A DNA stretch of 64,000 nucleotides from Cryobacterium sp. BB307 (lineage in GTDB: Bacteria > Actinomycetota > Actinomycetes > Actinomycetales > Microbacteriaceae), in the NCBI RefSeq assembly GCF_012274275.1, contig NZ_JAANZA010000001.1:372001-436000 (forward strand), written 5' to 3'. Each line of letters starts with the position of its first letter. Position 1 is the first letter of the stretch. This document shows positions 1 to 7,267 of this stretch, piece by piece. The position numbers and the translations under genes were made by a program. The notes under the pieces are model-generated. The model was not told the origin of the DNA and ran no database searches. It saw only the letters and a list, made by a program, of their open reading frames with translations.

Positions 1-2
1 CC

Positions 3-173
<171 letters not shown>

Positions 174-174
174 T

Positions 175-205
175 TTGACAGCCGTCGCGCCCCGCCGCGT
201 ATGAT
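175..205 (+). promoter_or_regulatory. Promoter of the cysteine-rich leader peptide
   Basis: A perfect TTGACA (175-180) and a TATGAT -10 (200-205) are separated by 19 bases. The likely start point is the A of the ATG at 212, six bases after the -10, which would make the transcript leaderless. Confidence 0.6.
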
Positions 206-211
206 TCCGGT

Positions 212-313
212 ATGACTCTGAACGCGCACACCCTGACCTCCCGCGAGGCCTCTTGGGTTGCCGGCACCATGATGCCGGTCAGTGCGGTCATGTGTTGTCG
301 AATGTGTGCCTAA
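212..313 (+). CDS. Short cysteine-rich leader peptide (33 aa), probably leaderless
   Basis: This small ORF starts exactly six bases after a good -10. It encodes a 33-residue peptide ending in VMCCRMCA, with three cysteines in the last six residues, and stops at TAA 311-313. A strong hairpin follows 14 bases later (328-361), and the next gene encodes an OmpR-type regulator. Cysteine-rich leader peptides that sense cysteine supply by ribosome stalling are known in mycobacteria. The resemblance here is in layout (leaderless start, C-terminal Cys cluster, hairpin), not proven homology. It could also be an ordinary small protein. Confidence 0.5.
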   Translation: MTLNAHTLTSREASWVAGTMMPVSAVMCCRMCA

Positions 314-327
314 CGGCTTCCTTCGCC

Positions 328-361
328 GAACTGCACTCCTGAAACAGTGAGTTTGCAGTTC
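328..361 (+). promoter_or_regulatory. Hairpin after the leader peptide (possible attenuator)
   Basis: GAACTGCA (328-335) pairs with TGCAGTTC (354-361). The stem continues inward as CTC/GAG and CTG/CAG around an AAA loop, giving about 14 base pairs with two small bulges. There is no U-run, which is common for actinobacterial terminators. It lies between the leader peptide stop and the regulator gene. Confidence 0.45.
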
Positions 362-485
362 CCGGATGCCGGCCCTCATCCCGGTCGTTCATCCGTCACA
401 CGCGCAACACGAAGGCATTAACTCCTCATTAGAGGCCTTCACCTCATGGCCCTCTCGGGCACTCGCTACACAAGGACTTCCTTCA

Positions 486-1190
486 ATGTCTCTCGCAACC
501 CTTGACCGACCCATCTCCCCTATACGTCCCGTCGAAGCCGCACCGGCTCGGCCGGCAGCACCGCACGTCCGGCCGGTGCCGGAAGGCACTGAGGCGCGCG
601 GCTTCGTGCTGTACGTCGGGCTCGACGAAGCCGGCGCAGCAGCATCCGGAATCGAGCTGAGCCAGCTCGTCACCGCGCTCAAGAACCTCACCGCGGAACT
701 CGCTCCCCGCGCGCAGACTCACGCTGCAGTGGCGCTCGCACCACGTGGTGCCGGTGGCCGCGACGTCGATGTCGTGCGGCTCGCGCTGCAGGACCCGTCA
801 GCACTTGCGAAGTTCCGCCAGCAGGACACCGTCGAGGAGGACGAGAAGCCGATCGACGAGGGCGTCATCGTCGACCTGTCGCGTAAGCGGGTGACGATCG
901 ACGGTGAGGTCGCGCCGCTCACGTTCAAGGAGTACGAGCTGCTGCAGTTCCTGGTGTTGCGCGTCGGCAAGACGGTCGCCCGCTCCGAGCTGATCGCGGG
1001 TCTGTGGCGCGCCGGCGACGATGACGCACCGAACGAGCGCACGATCGACGTGCACGTGCGTCGGCTGCGCGCCAAGCTCGGCGGCTACGAGGACATCGTG
1101 CGGACCGTGCGCGGCGTCGGCTACCGGTTCGACCGGCACGCGGATGTCTCGCTGCGCCACGCCACGACACGCTCGCCCGACGCCTTCTGA
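486..1190 (+). CDS. Winged-helix transcriptional regulator with OmpR/PhoB-type DNA-binding domain
   Basis: The protein has 234 residues. Residues of roughly 126-214 form a complete OmpR-type winged helix, recognisable by PLTFKEYELLQFL, the recognition segment ERTIDVHVRRLRAKLG and the wing TVRGVGYRF. The N-terminal half is not a receiver domain: the usual phosphorylated aspartate and its surroundings are absent, so this is an orphan regulator, in that respect like GlnR of actinobacteria. The ATG at 486 was chosen because it follows AAGGAC; an upstream in-frame ATG at 366 only adds a low-complexity stretch. Paired GTAAC boxes of the type bound by GlnR/MtrA proteins lie just downstream (1250-1289). 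Linking them to this protein is inference. Confidence 0.8.
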   Translation: MSLATLDRPISPIRPVEAAPARPAAPHVRPVPEGTEARGFVLYVGLDEAGAAASGIELSQLVTALKNLTAELAPRAQTHAAVALAPRGAGGRDVDVVRLALQDPSALAKFRQQDTVEEDEKPIDEGVIVDLSRKRVTIDGEVAPLTFKEYELLQFLVLRVGKTVARSELIAGLWRAGDDDAPNERTIDVHVRRLRAKLGGYEDIVRTVRGVGYRFDRHADVSLRHATTRSPDAF

Positions 1191-1249
1191 GGCCACTCGA
1201 AACCCGTCTGATCAGGGCTTTTGGCGTTCACGGCAAACTCGCATCAAAA

Positions 1250-1294
1250 ATAACGAAAAGGTAACTAGCGTTCGTTACCGGTCCGTTATATAGT
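1250..1294 (+). promoter_or_regulatory. Mirror-image pair of GTAAC-type operator boxes abutting a -10
   Basis: ATAAC-N6-GTAAC (1250-1265) is followed after 8 bases by GTTAC-N6-GTTAT (1274-1289), which is the same box on the other strand. The four half-sites repeat every 11 bases (1251, 1262, 1273, 1284). A TATAGT -10 (1289-1294) adjoins the last one, with no recognisable -35. Half-sites 11 bases apart are the signature of OmpR-family regulators, and GTNAC-N6-GTNAC is the published form of GlnR/MtrA sites. Confidence 0.6.
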
Positions 1295-1299
1295 CGGTC

Positions 1300-1400
1300 T
1301 CAGCAGGAATTGTTTGCTGTGGCAGTTCTTGCGGAATGTGATTGCAGGACACTCTTGGTGCAAGGGAAGAGGGCCCGTCGCTAGCCTCTGCGACGGGCCC
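1300..1400 (+). ncRNA. Possible small RNA or 5' leader ending in a terminator hairpin
   Basis: A transcript from the TATAGT promoter would begin near 1300 and meet a strong hairpin at 1371-1400. The stretch has no credible ORF and contains a short hairpin (CAGCA/TGCTG, 1301-1319). I do not recognise an Rfam family. It may simply be the regulated leader of the MarR gene. Confidence 0.3.
1371..1400 (+). terminator. Hairpin terminator upstream of the MarR gene
   Basis: GGGCCCGTCG (1371-1380) and CGACGGGCCC (1391-1400) form a perfect 10-bp stem with a 10-base loop, followed by a mixed TC-rich tail. It either ends the putative small RNA or acts as an attenuator for the gene starting at 1458. Confidence 0.6.
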
Positions 1401-1457
1401 TCAATCCGTTAACACCCTCTTCTTGTTTGTAAGGTGGATCGCACGAAGGGGGTCGAC

Positions 1458-1922
1458 ATGAGCGACGCGGCCTTGGCGGTCGACGCGTGGGAGTCACTGT
1501 TCCGCACGCAGGTCGTCGTGATGCGCCAACTGACGGCCGAGTTCCCCTCCGGTGAAGTCACGATGGGCGACTACGACGCGCTGTTCACGCTGTCGCGGGC
1601 CGAGAACCGGCGGCTGAGGATCAAGAACCTCGCTGAGAACATGCTCCTCACCCAGCCAAGTGTGAGCAGGCTGATCGAGCGGCTCGCCTCCCGCGGCCTG
1701 GTCAACAAGCTGCCTGACCCTGAGGACGGCCGCGGCGTGATCGTCGAGCTGACCCCGCACGGCTACGACGTTTTCCGGCGCGCTGCGGTGCGTCACATGG
1801 AGGGCATCGTGTCGAGGCTCACCTCGGCGCTGAGCGCTGACGAGTTGCGCCAGCTGACCGAGCTGACCACCAAGCTGCGCGCATCCGTTTCCGGGCATAC
1901 GAGCCCGGATGCCGCGGACTAG
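1458..1922 (+). CDS. MarR-family transcriptional regulator
   Basis: The protein has 154 residues with the MarR winged helix: LTQPSVSRLIERLASRGLV is the recognition helix region and KLPDPEDGRGVIVELT the wing. Effector unknown. The ATG at 1458 follows AGGGGG at good spacing and is preferred over the GTG at 1434. The stop codon overlaps the stop of the opposing kinase gene (TAG at 1920-1922 against CTA at 1919-1921), so the two genes converge with no spacer. Confidence 0.85.
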   Translation: MSDAALAVDAWESLFRTQVVVMRQLTAEFPSGEVTMGDYDALFTLSRAENRRLRIKNLAENMLLTQPSVSRLIERLASRGLVNKLPDPEDGRGVIVELTPHGYDVFRRAAVRHMEGIVSRLTSALSADELRQLTELTTKLRASVSGHTSPDAAD

Positions 1923-2803
1923 ACGGGAGGCCGCGCCCCGACGTTGGTGACCGCCCGGGCGGCGGCGCGAACTCCGCTTTCCGCGGCAGAGAGCGGGTCG
2001 CCGTTTTCGACCCAGGCGGCGAGAAAGCCGGCAGAGAACGCATCGCCCGCGCCGGTCGGGTCGACCAGGCGAGCCGGGACGGCCTCCAGGGCGATCGGCT
2101 CGAATCCAGCGTGGGCGAGCACGACACCCTCGTGACCCTGGGTGAGCGCGACGATCGGGAATCGCTTGCCGAGCTCGCTGGCCATCTGCAGCGGATCGTC
2201 GCGGCCGGTCAGCACCCGGCCCTCGTCGAGGTTCGGGAACAGGATCGTCGCGCCCTCGATCGCTGACAGGAACTTCTCGGCGCCGAAATCCTCGATGAAG
2301 CCGGCGGAGGCCGGGTCGACCGAGACGGCGACCCCGCGTTCGTTGGCTCGCGCGATCAGTCGACGGTTGGCATCCTGACTCGGCGCCTGCAGCACGCTGT
2401 AGCCGGTGAAATGCACCACCGCAGCGGCGTCGAGGAGCTCGTCGGTCACGTCGTCAGCGGTCAGGTTGGCGTTGGCGCCGCGGTCGGTGTACATCGTGCG
2501 GCGGTCGCCATCGACGATGACCACGATGGTTCCGGTCGGCAGCTCGGCGTCGACCGTCAGCCGCGGGGTGACCTTTGCGTCGATGAGGTGCTGGGCGTGC
2601 TTGAGTTCGTCGCCGGCTCCGACCCGGCCGACGAAGTCGACCTGAGCGCCGAGGTGCCCGAGCCAGGCCGCCGCGTTGGCCGCCGAACCACCGGCGCGAT
2701 GCCGGATCTGACTCGGTGTGTCGGTGTCGGGGCGCACCGGGATGGACGGCACAGCGACGATGTCATCGATCACGTCACCGAAGACGACGATCCGTTTGGC
2801 CAC
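1919..2803 (-). CDS. PfkB-family carbohydrate kinase, probable pseudouridine kinase
   Basis: The protein has 294 residues, in the usual PfkB range. It shows the N-terminal GGSAANAAAWLGHLGAQVDF signature and the C-terminal anion-hole and catalytic segment DPTGAGDAFSAGFLAAW. It follows psuG after five bases, and a psuG/PfkB pair is the known arrangement for pseudouridine breakdown: the kinase makes pseudouridine 5'-phosphate and PsuG splits it to uracil and ribose 5-phosphate. The GTG at 2803 is used because the conserved fold begins a few residues later (VAKRIVVFGDV). Substrate is inferred from the neighbour; ribokinase-type sugars cannot be excluded. Confidence 0.8.
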   Translation of the reverse strand: MAKRIVVFGDVIDDIVAVPSIPVRPDTDTPSQIRHRAGGSAANAAAWLGHLGAQVDFVGRVGAGDELKHAQHLIDAKVTPRLTVDAELPTGTIVVIVDGDRRTMYTDRGANANLTADDVTDELLDAAAVVHFTGYSVLQAPSQDANRRLIARANERGVAVSVDPASAGFIEDFGAEKFLSAIEGATILFPNLDEGRVLTGRDDPLQMASELGKRFPIVALTQGHEGVVLAHAGFEPIALEAVPARLVDPTGAGDAFSAGFLAAWVENGDPLSAAESGVRAAARAVTNVGARPPV

Positions 2804-2808
2804 CGTGG

Positions 2809-3726
2809 CTACCGGGTGCTCAGCGAGGACCAGGCAGTTGCGATCTCCGCGGCGAGCTTGACGTTGTTGCGGGCGAGATCCAGATTCACCTCGAGGCTGC
2901 GCCCATCCGATGCCTCGACGATGTAGCTCAGCAGGAACGGGGTGACGGCCTTGCCGTGCACGCCCGCCTCGGTCGCCGCGGTGAACGCGCGTGCGAGCAC
3001 CCGATCGTGTTCGGCAGGGTCCCACTGCTGCTCCCGCGGGATCGGGTTCGCGACGATGATGCCCTGGCCGTGGCCAAGCTCGTCTTGCGACTTCATGATG
3101 CGCGCGACCTCGTCGGCGGACTCGACCGACCAGTCGAGGTCGAAGTCGGACTCGGTGAGCCAGAAGCTCGGGAACACCCGGGTGCCGAAGCCGACGACCG
3201 GCACGCTGAGGGTCTCCAGCCGCTCGAGGGTCGCCGCGATGTCGAGCACCGACTTCACGCCAGCGCTGACAACGGTGATCGGGGTGACCGCGAGAGTCGT
3301 GAGGTCCGCCGACTCGTCGAAGGTGTCGCTCGCGCCGCGGTGCACGCCGCCGAGACCGCCGGTGGCGAAGACGCGCACACCTGCGAGGGCCGCGATGTGT
3401 GCGGTTGCGGCGACCGTGGTGGCACCGGATGCGCCGGCCGCAGCCAGGATCGGAAGGTCGCGGACGCTGGCCTTCGCCATCTCCTCGTCGGCGATCCGGC
3501 GGACGCCCTCCGCGTCGAGGCCGACCTGCGGTACGCCATCGAGCACGGCGATGGTCGCGGGCGTGACGCCGCGGTCGAGGAGCAGCTGCTCGAACTCCTG
3601 GGCGGCCTCGAAGTTACGGGGCCGCGGCAGTCCGTGCGAGATGATCGTGGACTCGAGGGCGACGACCGGGCGGCCCTCGTTGAGAGCCGCGGCGACGGGT
3701 TCTGAGACGTGGAATGGCTGAGACAT
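2809..3726 (-). CDS. psuG: Pseudouridine-5'-phosphate glycosidase
   Basis: The protein has 305 residues, full length for the PsuG/IndA family. Family landmarks are VVALESTIISHGLPRP near the N-terminus, a mid-protein ATGGLGGVHRG segment and NPIPREQQ. The enzyme reversibly cleaves pseudouridine 5'-phosphate into uracil and ribose 5-phosphate in the cytoplasm. It is first in a two-gene operon with the PfkB kinase. The uracil released could be salvaged by Upp, whose gene end lies at 3-173, though the genes are not co-transcribed. Confidence 0.9.
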   Translation of the reverse strand: MSQPFHVSEPVAAALNEGRPVVALESTIISHGLPRPRNFEAAQEFEQLLLDRGVTPATIAVLDGVPQVGLDAEGVRRIADEEMAKASVRDLPILAAAGASGATTVAATAHIAALAGVRVFATGGLGGVHRGASDTFDESADLTTLAVTPITVVSAGVKSVLDIAATLERLETLSVPVVGFGTRVFPSFWLTESDFDLDWSVESADEVARIMKSQDELGHGQGIIVANPIPREQQWDPAEHDRVLARAFTAATEAGVHGKAVTPFLLSYIVEASDGRSLEVNLDLARNNVKLAAEIATAWSSLSTR

Positions 3727-3817
3727 AAGACCCTCAGACTACCGGGGTTGGTTGTCCCCGACGCCGTCTAGAATCGTTCTCGCAGGGCCGGCTGCTCGAT
3801 CTTGGAGCACCACCGAA

Positions 3818-4144
3818 ATGGCCATGTCACACCGTGTTCAGGACGGCATCGACGCCGCCGCCCGCGCGCGCCGCGGCAACGCCGGACCGTGGCACCCGAT
3901 TCTGGCTGCGGTCGAGGACGAGCCAGGGGTGTGGAGGATGGTGAGCCCTCTCGGCGAGTGCTACGGCGTCATCCGGATGCTGGAGATCGGCGGCGAGCGC
4001 GGATACCGAGCGGTGACCTGGGCGGCTCGGTCGGCGGACCGGGAGCTGATCGGGTACTACCGCACGCTGCGTACCGCGGCGCGAGAGACGCACCTGCACC
4101 ACGTGCGTTCGCACTCGCGCGCCGGCTCGGCGAACGGGCGGTAG
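3818..4144 (+). CDS. Hypothetical protein, 108 aa
   Basis: A small protein of 108 residues that I do not recognise. It has an N-terminal basic helix (QDGIDAAARARRGN), a central segment resembling a small beta-rich domain (WRMVSPLGECYGVIRMLEI, then YRAVTW), and a His/Arg-rich tail. No signal peptide or membrane segment is visible. The ATG at 3818 is chosen because conserved-looking sequence begins there; a second ATG is at 3824. A TAGAAT -10-like hexamer lies at 3769-3774. The gene stands alone between psuG, which it diverges from, and the repeat-flanked nuclease gene. Confidence 0.55.
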   Translation: MAMSHRVQDGIDAAARARRGNAGPWHPILAAVEDEPGVWRMVSPLGECYGVIRMLEIGGERGYRAVTWAARSADRELIGYYRTLRTAARETHLHHVRSHSRAGSANGR

Positions 4145-4220
4145 GCGGCTGCCGCTTCGCGGTTTGGAGCAGCCGCGCTCGTTTGCGGCCATCCGCGGCG
4201 CTTCCGGACCGCCGCAGGTC

Positions 4221-4264
4221 TTCCGGACATCCGCGCCCGTTCCGCCTGTAGCGGATGTCCGGAA
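4221..4264. repeat. Inverted repeat, left flank of the nuclease gene
   Basis: TTCCGGACATCCGC (4221-4234) and GCGGATGTCCGGAA (4251-4264) are perfect 14-base arms around a 16-base loop. The same words recur at 5372-5434 on the far side of the nuclease gene. A second shared word, GCGGTAGGCGGC(T/C)GCC, sits at 4138-4153 and 5461-5476. Confidence 0.75.
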
Positions 4265-4330
4265 CAGGTGCGTGACCCTCGGTGTGGGGCGGACGACCGA
4301 CCCGGGTTCGCCGCTAGGTTCGCAGGTGCC

Positions 4331-5335
4331 ATGGATAAGAGCCGCGAAACGCCCACCCTCCGCAAGCCCTCCGTCAGAACCAGGATGATCGCGGCGTTCG
4401 TCACCGGCGTCGCCGTCACTGCCATGCTGGTCGGCTGCAGCGTCAGCGGCGCACCGCAACAGGAACCGGACGCGCCGGCGAACGTGGCGGCGGAACCGCT
4501 CACCGATCCCGCGGTCGTCATTGAGGACAGTTCCGCAACCCAGACCAGCGCGATTGAGCTGCTCGGCACCCTCGACGTGAAGGGCCGCGCACCGAAGACC
4601 GGCTACGACCGCGCCGGCCAGTTCGGCACCGCCTGGCTGGATGTCGACCGCAACGGTTGCGACACCCGCAACGACATCCTCGATCGCGACCTGGTCGACG
4701 AGACGAAGTCGGGTGCCTGCAAGGTGCTCACGGGCATCCTGAACGACCCCTACACCGGCACAACGATCAACTTCGTACGCGGCGACACCACGTCCACGCT
4801 CGTGCAGATCGACCACGTCGTCCCGCTGCTCGATGCCTGGCAGAAGGGTGCGCAGCAACTCACCCAGGAGCAGCGGATCGCATTCGCGAACGACCCGATG
4901 AACCTGATTGCCACCGACGGTCCTACGAATTCTCAAAAAGGCGCAGGTGACGCGGCGACCTGGCTGCCTCCGCAGAAGTCGTTCCGGTGCGAGTACGTCG
5001 CGCGTCAGGTGTCGGTGAAGGCAACCTACGGGTTGTGGGTCACCGCGGCGGAGAAGGAACAGATTGCGGCGGTCCTCGCCGATTGCCCCGACCAGCAGGC
5101 TTACACGTCACCGTTCGCTCCCGCGCCCGTTCCGGTTGTCGCACAGCCGGCGCCCGAGCCGGCGCCCCCCGCGGCAGCCCCGGCACCAGCTCCCGCTCCG
5201 GAACCAGCTCCGCCCACCGTCTCCTACGCGAACTGCACTGAGGTCCGCGCAGCGGGTGCTGCTCCCATCTACCCCGGGCAGCCCGGTTGGCACGAAAAGT
5301 TCGATCGCGACAAGGACGGCGTCGGCTGCGAGTAG
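4331..5335 (+). CDS. Secreted HNH nuclease lipoprotein (GmrSD-type HNH + Excalibur domain)
   Basis: The protein has 334 residues. An N-terminal basic stretch, a hydrophobic segment and the lipobox LVGC (cysteine near residue 36) mark a lipoprotein exported by Sec. The middle holds a DUF1524/GmrSD C-terminal-like HNH module: QIDHVVPLLDAW, then NDPMNLIATDGPTNSQKG and WLPP. After a proline/alanine linker comes an Excalibur calcium-binding domain (YANCTEVRAAG ... DRDKDGVGCE). This arrangement is known for secreted nucleases of Gram-positive bacteria that degrade external DNA. The ATG at 4331 places the signal peptide correctly; the upstream GTG at 4268 would bury it. The gene sits between two copies of a repeat family. 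Confidence 0.85.
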   Translation: MDKSRETPTLRKPSVRTRMIAAFVTGVAVTAMLVGCSVSGAPQQEPDAPANVAAEPLTDPAVVIEDSSATQTSAIELLGTLDVKGRAPKTGYDRAGQFGTAWLDVDRNGCDTRNDILDRDLVDETKSGACKVLTGILNDPYTGTTINFVRGDTTSTLVQIDHVVPLLDAWQKGAQQLTQEQRIAFANDPMNLIATDGPTNSQKGAGDAATWLPPQKSFRCEYVARQVSVKATYGLWVTAAEKEQIAAVLADCPDQQAYTSPFAPAPVPVVAQPAPEPAPPAAAPAPAPAPEPAPPTVSYANCTEVRAAGAAPIYPGQPGWHEKFDRDKDGVGCE

Positions 5336-5371
5336 GCGATCCGCCTGCCTCAAGGCCCCAGCATGCCCCTG

Positions 5372-5476
5372 TTCCGGACACCCGCGCTAGTTCCGGACAA
5401 CCGCTTAGGTTGCGCCGGTAGCGGATGTCCGGAGCGGGCGCGGGTGGCGGGCGCTCCGGCGCGGTAGGCGGCCGCC
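5372..5476. repeat. Repeat cluster, right flank of the nuclease gene
   Basis: TTCCGGACA occurs at 5372-5380 and 5391-5399, and GCGGATGTCCGGA at 5421-5433 repeats the arm found at 4251-4263. GCGGTAGGCGGCCGCC (5461-5476) matches 4138-4153 at 15 of 16 positions. The cluster fills the gap before the flavoenzyme gene. Confidence 0.7.
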
Positions 5477-5528
5477 CTGCGAAGGTTCGCGTGTGATGCT
5501 GAGGGCGGACGGAAGGCGGGACCACCTC

Positions 5529-6905
5529 ATGGAGCGAATCGACGTCGACACTCTCGTTATCGGCTGGGGCAAGGGCGGCAAGACGCTCGCCGGCGCACTC
5601 GGCAGGCAGGGTCGCACCGTCGCGGTAGTCGAGCGGTCGAGCGAGATGTACGGCGGAAGCTGCATCAACATCAACTGCGTCCCGACGAAGGATCTCGTGC
5701 ACAGCGCCGAGACACGGCGCGACGGCGACGATCCGCAGTCCTGGTTCACCGAAGCGGTCGCCGGGCGCGACGCTCTGATCGACAAGCTTCGAGCCCGGAA
5801 CCACGCAATGCTCGCTGCCATCGACACCGTGACCCTCATCGACGGCGAAGCCCGCTTCGCCGGGCCGAACCAGATCGAGGTGACGGCAGGCGACGACCGG
5901 CTGGCGGTCACTGCCAAGTCGATCATCATCAACACCGGGACCGTCCCGGCGCGCCCCGACATCTCCGGTGCTGATGGCCCGCGAGTGCACGATTCCACCA
6001 CGATTCAGCATGTGCAGCCGCTGCCTGAGCGGCTCATTATCGTCGGCGGCGGATACGTCGGCCTGGAATTCGCGGGCATGTTCGCGAACTTCGGGTCACG
6101 TGTGACGCTGGTCGACCGCGGCGACCGCCTGATGCGGCGCGAGGATCCGGATGTCGCGGCGGCGGTCCACGCGCTCCTCGAGGGGTCGGGGGTCGAGTTC
6201 GTCTTCGGCGCAGAGACCGAGCGCATCCAGCACCGCCCTGATGCGGCATCCGTCACCGTGAGAATCGGCGACAGGACCAGGACGCTCGAGGCGGATGGGG
6301 TGCTGCTCGCAACCGGGCGCCGTGCGACGACGGATGCCCTCGGACTCGATGCTGCGGGGGTCGCGGTGGATGAGCGCGGCTTCGTTGTCGTCGACGAGTT
6401 CCTGCGCGCATCCGTGCCCGGCGTGTTCGCGGTGGGCGACATCAATGGCGGGCCGCAGTTCACGTATGTGTCGCTGGACGACTACCGCATTGTGCTGGGC
6501 CAACTGAATGGTGGCGGCTCGCGAAGCACCGCCGATCGGGTCGCGGTGCCGAGCACCATCTTCTTGAGCCCGCCGCTGGCCAGGGTGGGGTGGAACGAGA
6601 CGCGGGCGCGCGAGAGCGGTCGGTCTGTGCTCATGGCGAAGAAGGCGATCGCGGATATCGCGGCGATGCCGCGGCCGAAGATCGTCGGCGAGACCCACGG
6701 GCTGATCAAGGTGATCGTGGACGCGGAAACCGATCTGGTGCTCGGGGCGACCGTGTTCTCGATCGACGCGCAAGAAGTGATCAACCTACTGGCGCTCGCG
6801 ATGCGCGCAGGCGTCACAGCGAGCGAACTGCGAGATGGGATCTGGACGCATCCGTCCAGCACGGAAGCTCTCAACGAGGTGCTGACCGACCTGCGGCCGC
6901 TCTGA
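5529..6905 (+). CDS. RclA-like pyridine nucleotide-disulfide oxidoreductase
   Basis: The protein has 458 residues, the normal length for the family. It has an N-terminal FAD site, the redox-active pair in GGSCININCVPTK (two cysteines four residues apart), an NAD(P)H site around IIVGGGYVGLEFAGMF, the second FAD motif FAVGDINGG, and a dimerisation domain with HPSSTE near the C-terminus. The CININC spelling resembles RclA of E. coli, a flavoprotein that protects against HOCl and reduces hypothiocyanous acid, rather than lipoamide dehydrogenase. The ATG at 5529 is chosen because the FAD-binding strand starts eight residues later. Mercuric reductase is less likely: there is no N-terminal metal domain or C-terminal Cys pair. 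Confidence 0.8.
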   Translation: MERIDVDTLVIGWGKGGKTLAGALGRQGRTVAVVERSSEMYGGSCININCVPTKDLVHSAETRRDGDDPQSWFTEAVAGRDALIDKLRARNHAMLAAIDTVTLIDGEARFAGPNQIEVTAGDDRLAVTAKSIIINTGTVPARPDISGADGPRVHDSTTIQHVQPLPERLIIVGGGYVGLEFAGMFANFGSRVTLVDRGDRLMRREDPDVAAAVHALLEGSGVEFVFGAETERIQHRPDAASVTVRIGDRTRTLEADGVLLATGRRATTDALGLDAAGVAVDERGFVVVDEFLRASVPGVFAVGDINGGPQFTYVSLDDYRIVLGQLNGGGSRSTADRVAVPSTIFLSPPLARVGWNETRARESGRSVLMAKKAIADIAAMPRPKIVGETHGLIKVIVDAETDLVLGATVFSIDAQEVINLLALAMRAGVTASELRDGIWTHPSSTEALNEVLTDLRPL

Positions 6906-7014
6906 CCATCGCCGAGACTGCACACACCGGCAGCTACGCGCCTCTAAGGGCACTTCTCTGCAGTTTCGCGGGCTGGTGGGTCAGCCACCCGAGCTGCATC
7001 ACCCCGAAAACGCA

Positions 7015-7053
7015 GGAAGCCCCGGCGTTCGACCAGCGAACTACGGGGCTTCC
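7015..7053 (-). terminator. Terminator of tRNA-Arg
   Basis: GGAAGCCCCG (7015-7024) and CGGGGCTTCC (7044-7053) form a perfect 10-bp stem just downstream of the tRNA on the minus strand. Confidence 0.7.
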
Positions 7054-7059
7054 ACAACG

Positions 7060-7132
7060 CGCGCCCGGAGGGACTCGAACCCCCAACCTTCTGATCCGTA
7101 GTCAGATGCTCTATCCATTGAGCTACGGGCGC
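7060..7132 (-). tRNA. tRNA-Arg (anticodon ACG)
   Basis: A full cloverleaf of 73 bases: acceptor GCGCCCG/CGGGCGC, D-arm AGCTCAATGGATAGAGC, anticodon loop CTACGGA giving ACG (read as ICG), and T-arm GGGGGTTCGAGTCCCTC. CCA is not encoded. The transcript is minus strand and ends at the hairpin at 7015-7053. Confidence 0.95.
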
Positions 7133-7267
7133 ATGTCGGCAGAACCAACCCAATGACTATACCAGCGACTCGACTGGGGGAATGCCGTCCCCGGTCGCCG
7201 GCCACCCGCATCCGGAACCGCAAGCAACTCTCACCCTGCTCTCGCCTAGCCGGGACACAATGGGGCC

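Noticed and set aside
1300..1400. 6C RNA or another known actinobacterial RNA family
   Set aside because: The two C-rich loops of 6C RNA are absent and no other family fits from memory.
2716..3705. Long plus-strand open frame (329 aa) opposite psuG
   Set aside because: It is an antisense shadow of psuG: GC-rich third-position bias keeps it open, and its sequence is Arg/Asp/His-rich with no fold or motif.
4221..5434. Insertion sequence or transposon
   Set aside because: No transposase gene and no target-site duplication that I can see; reported instead as flanking repeats.
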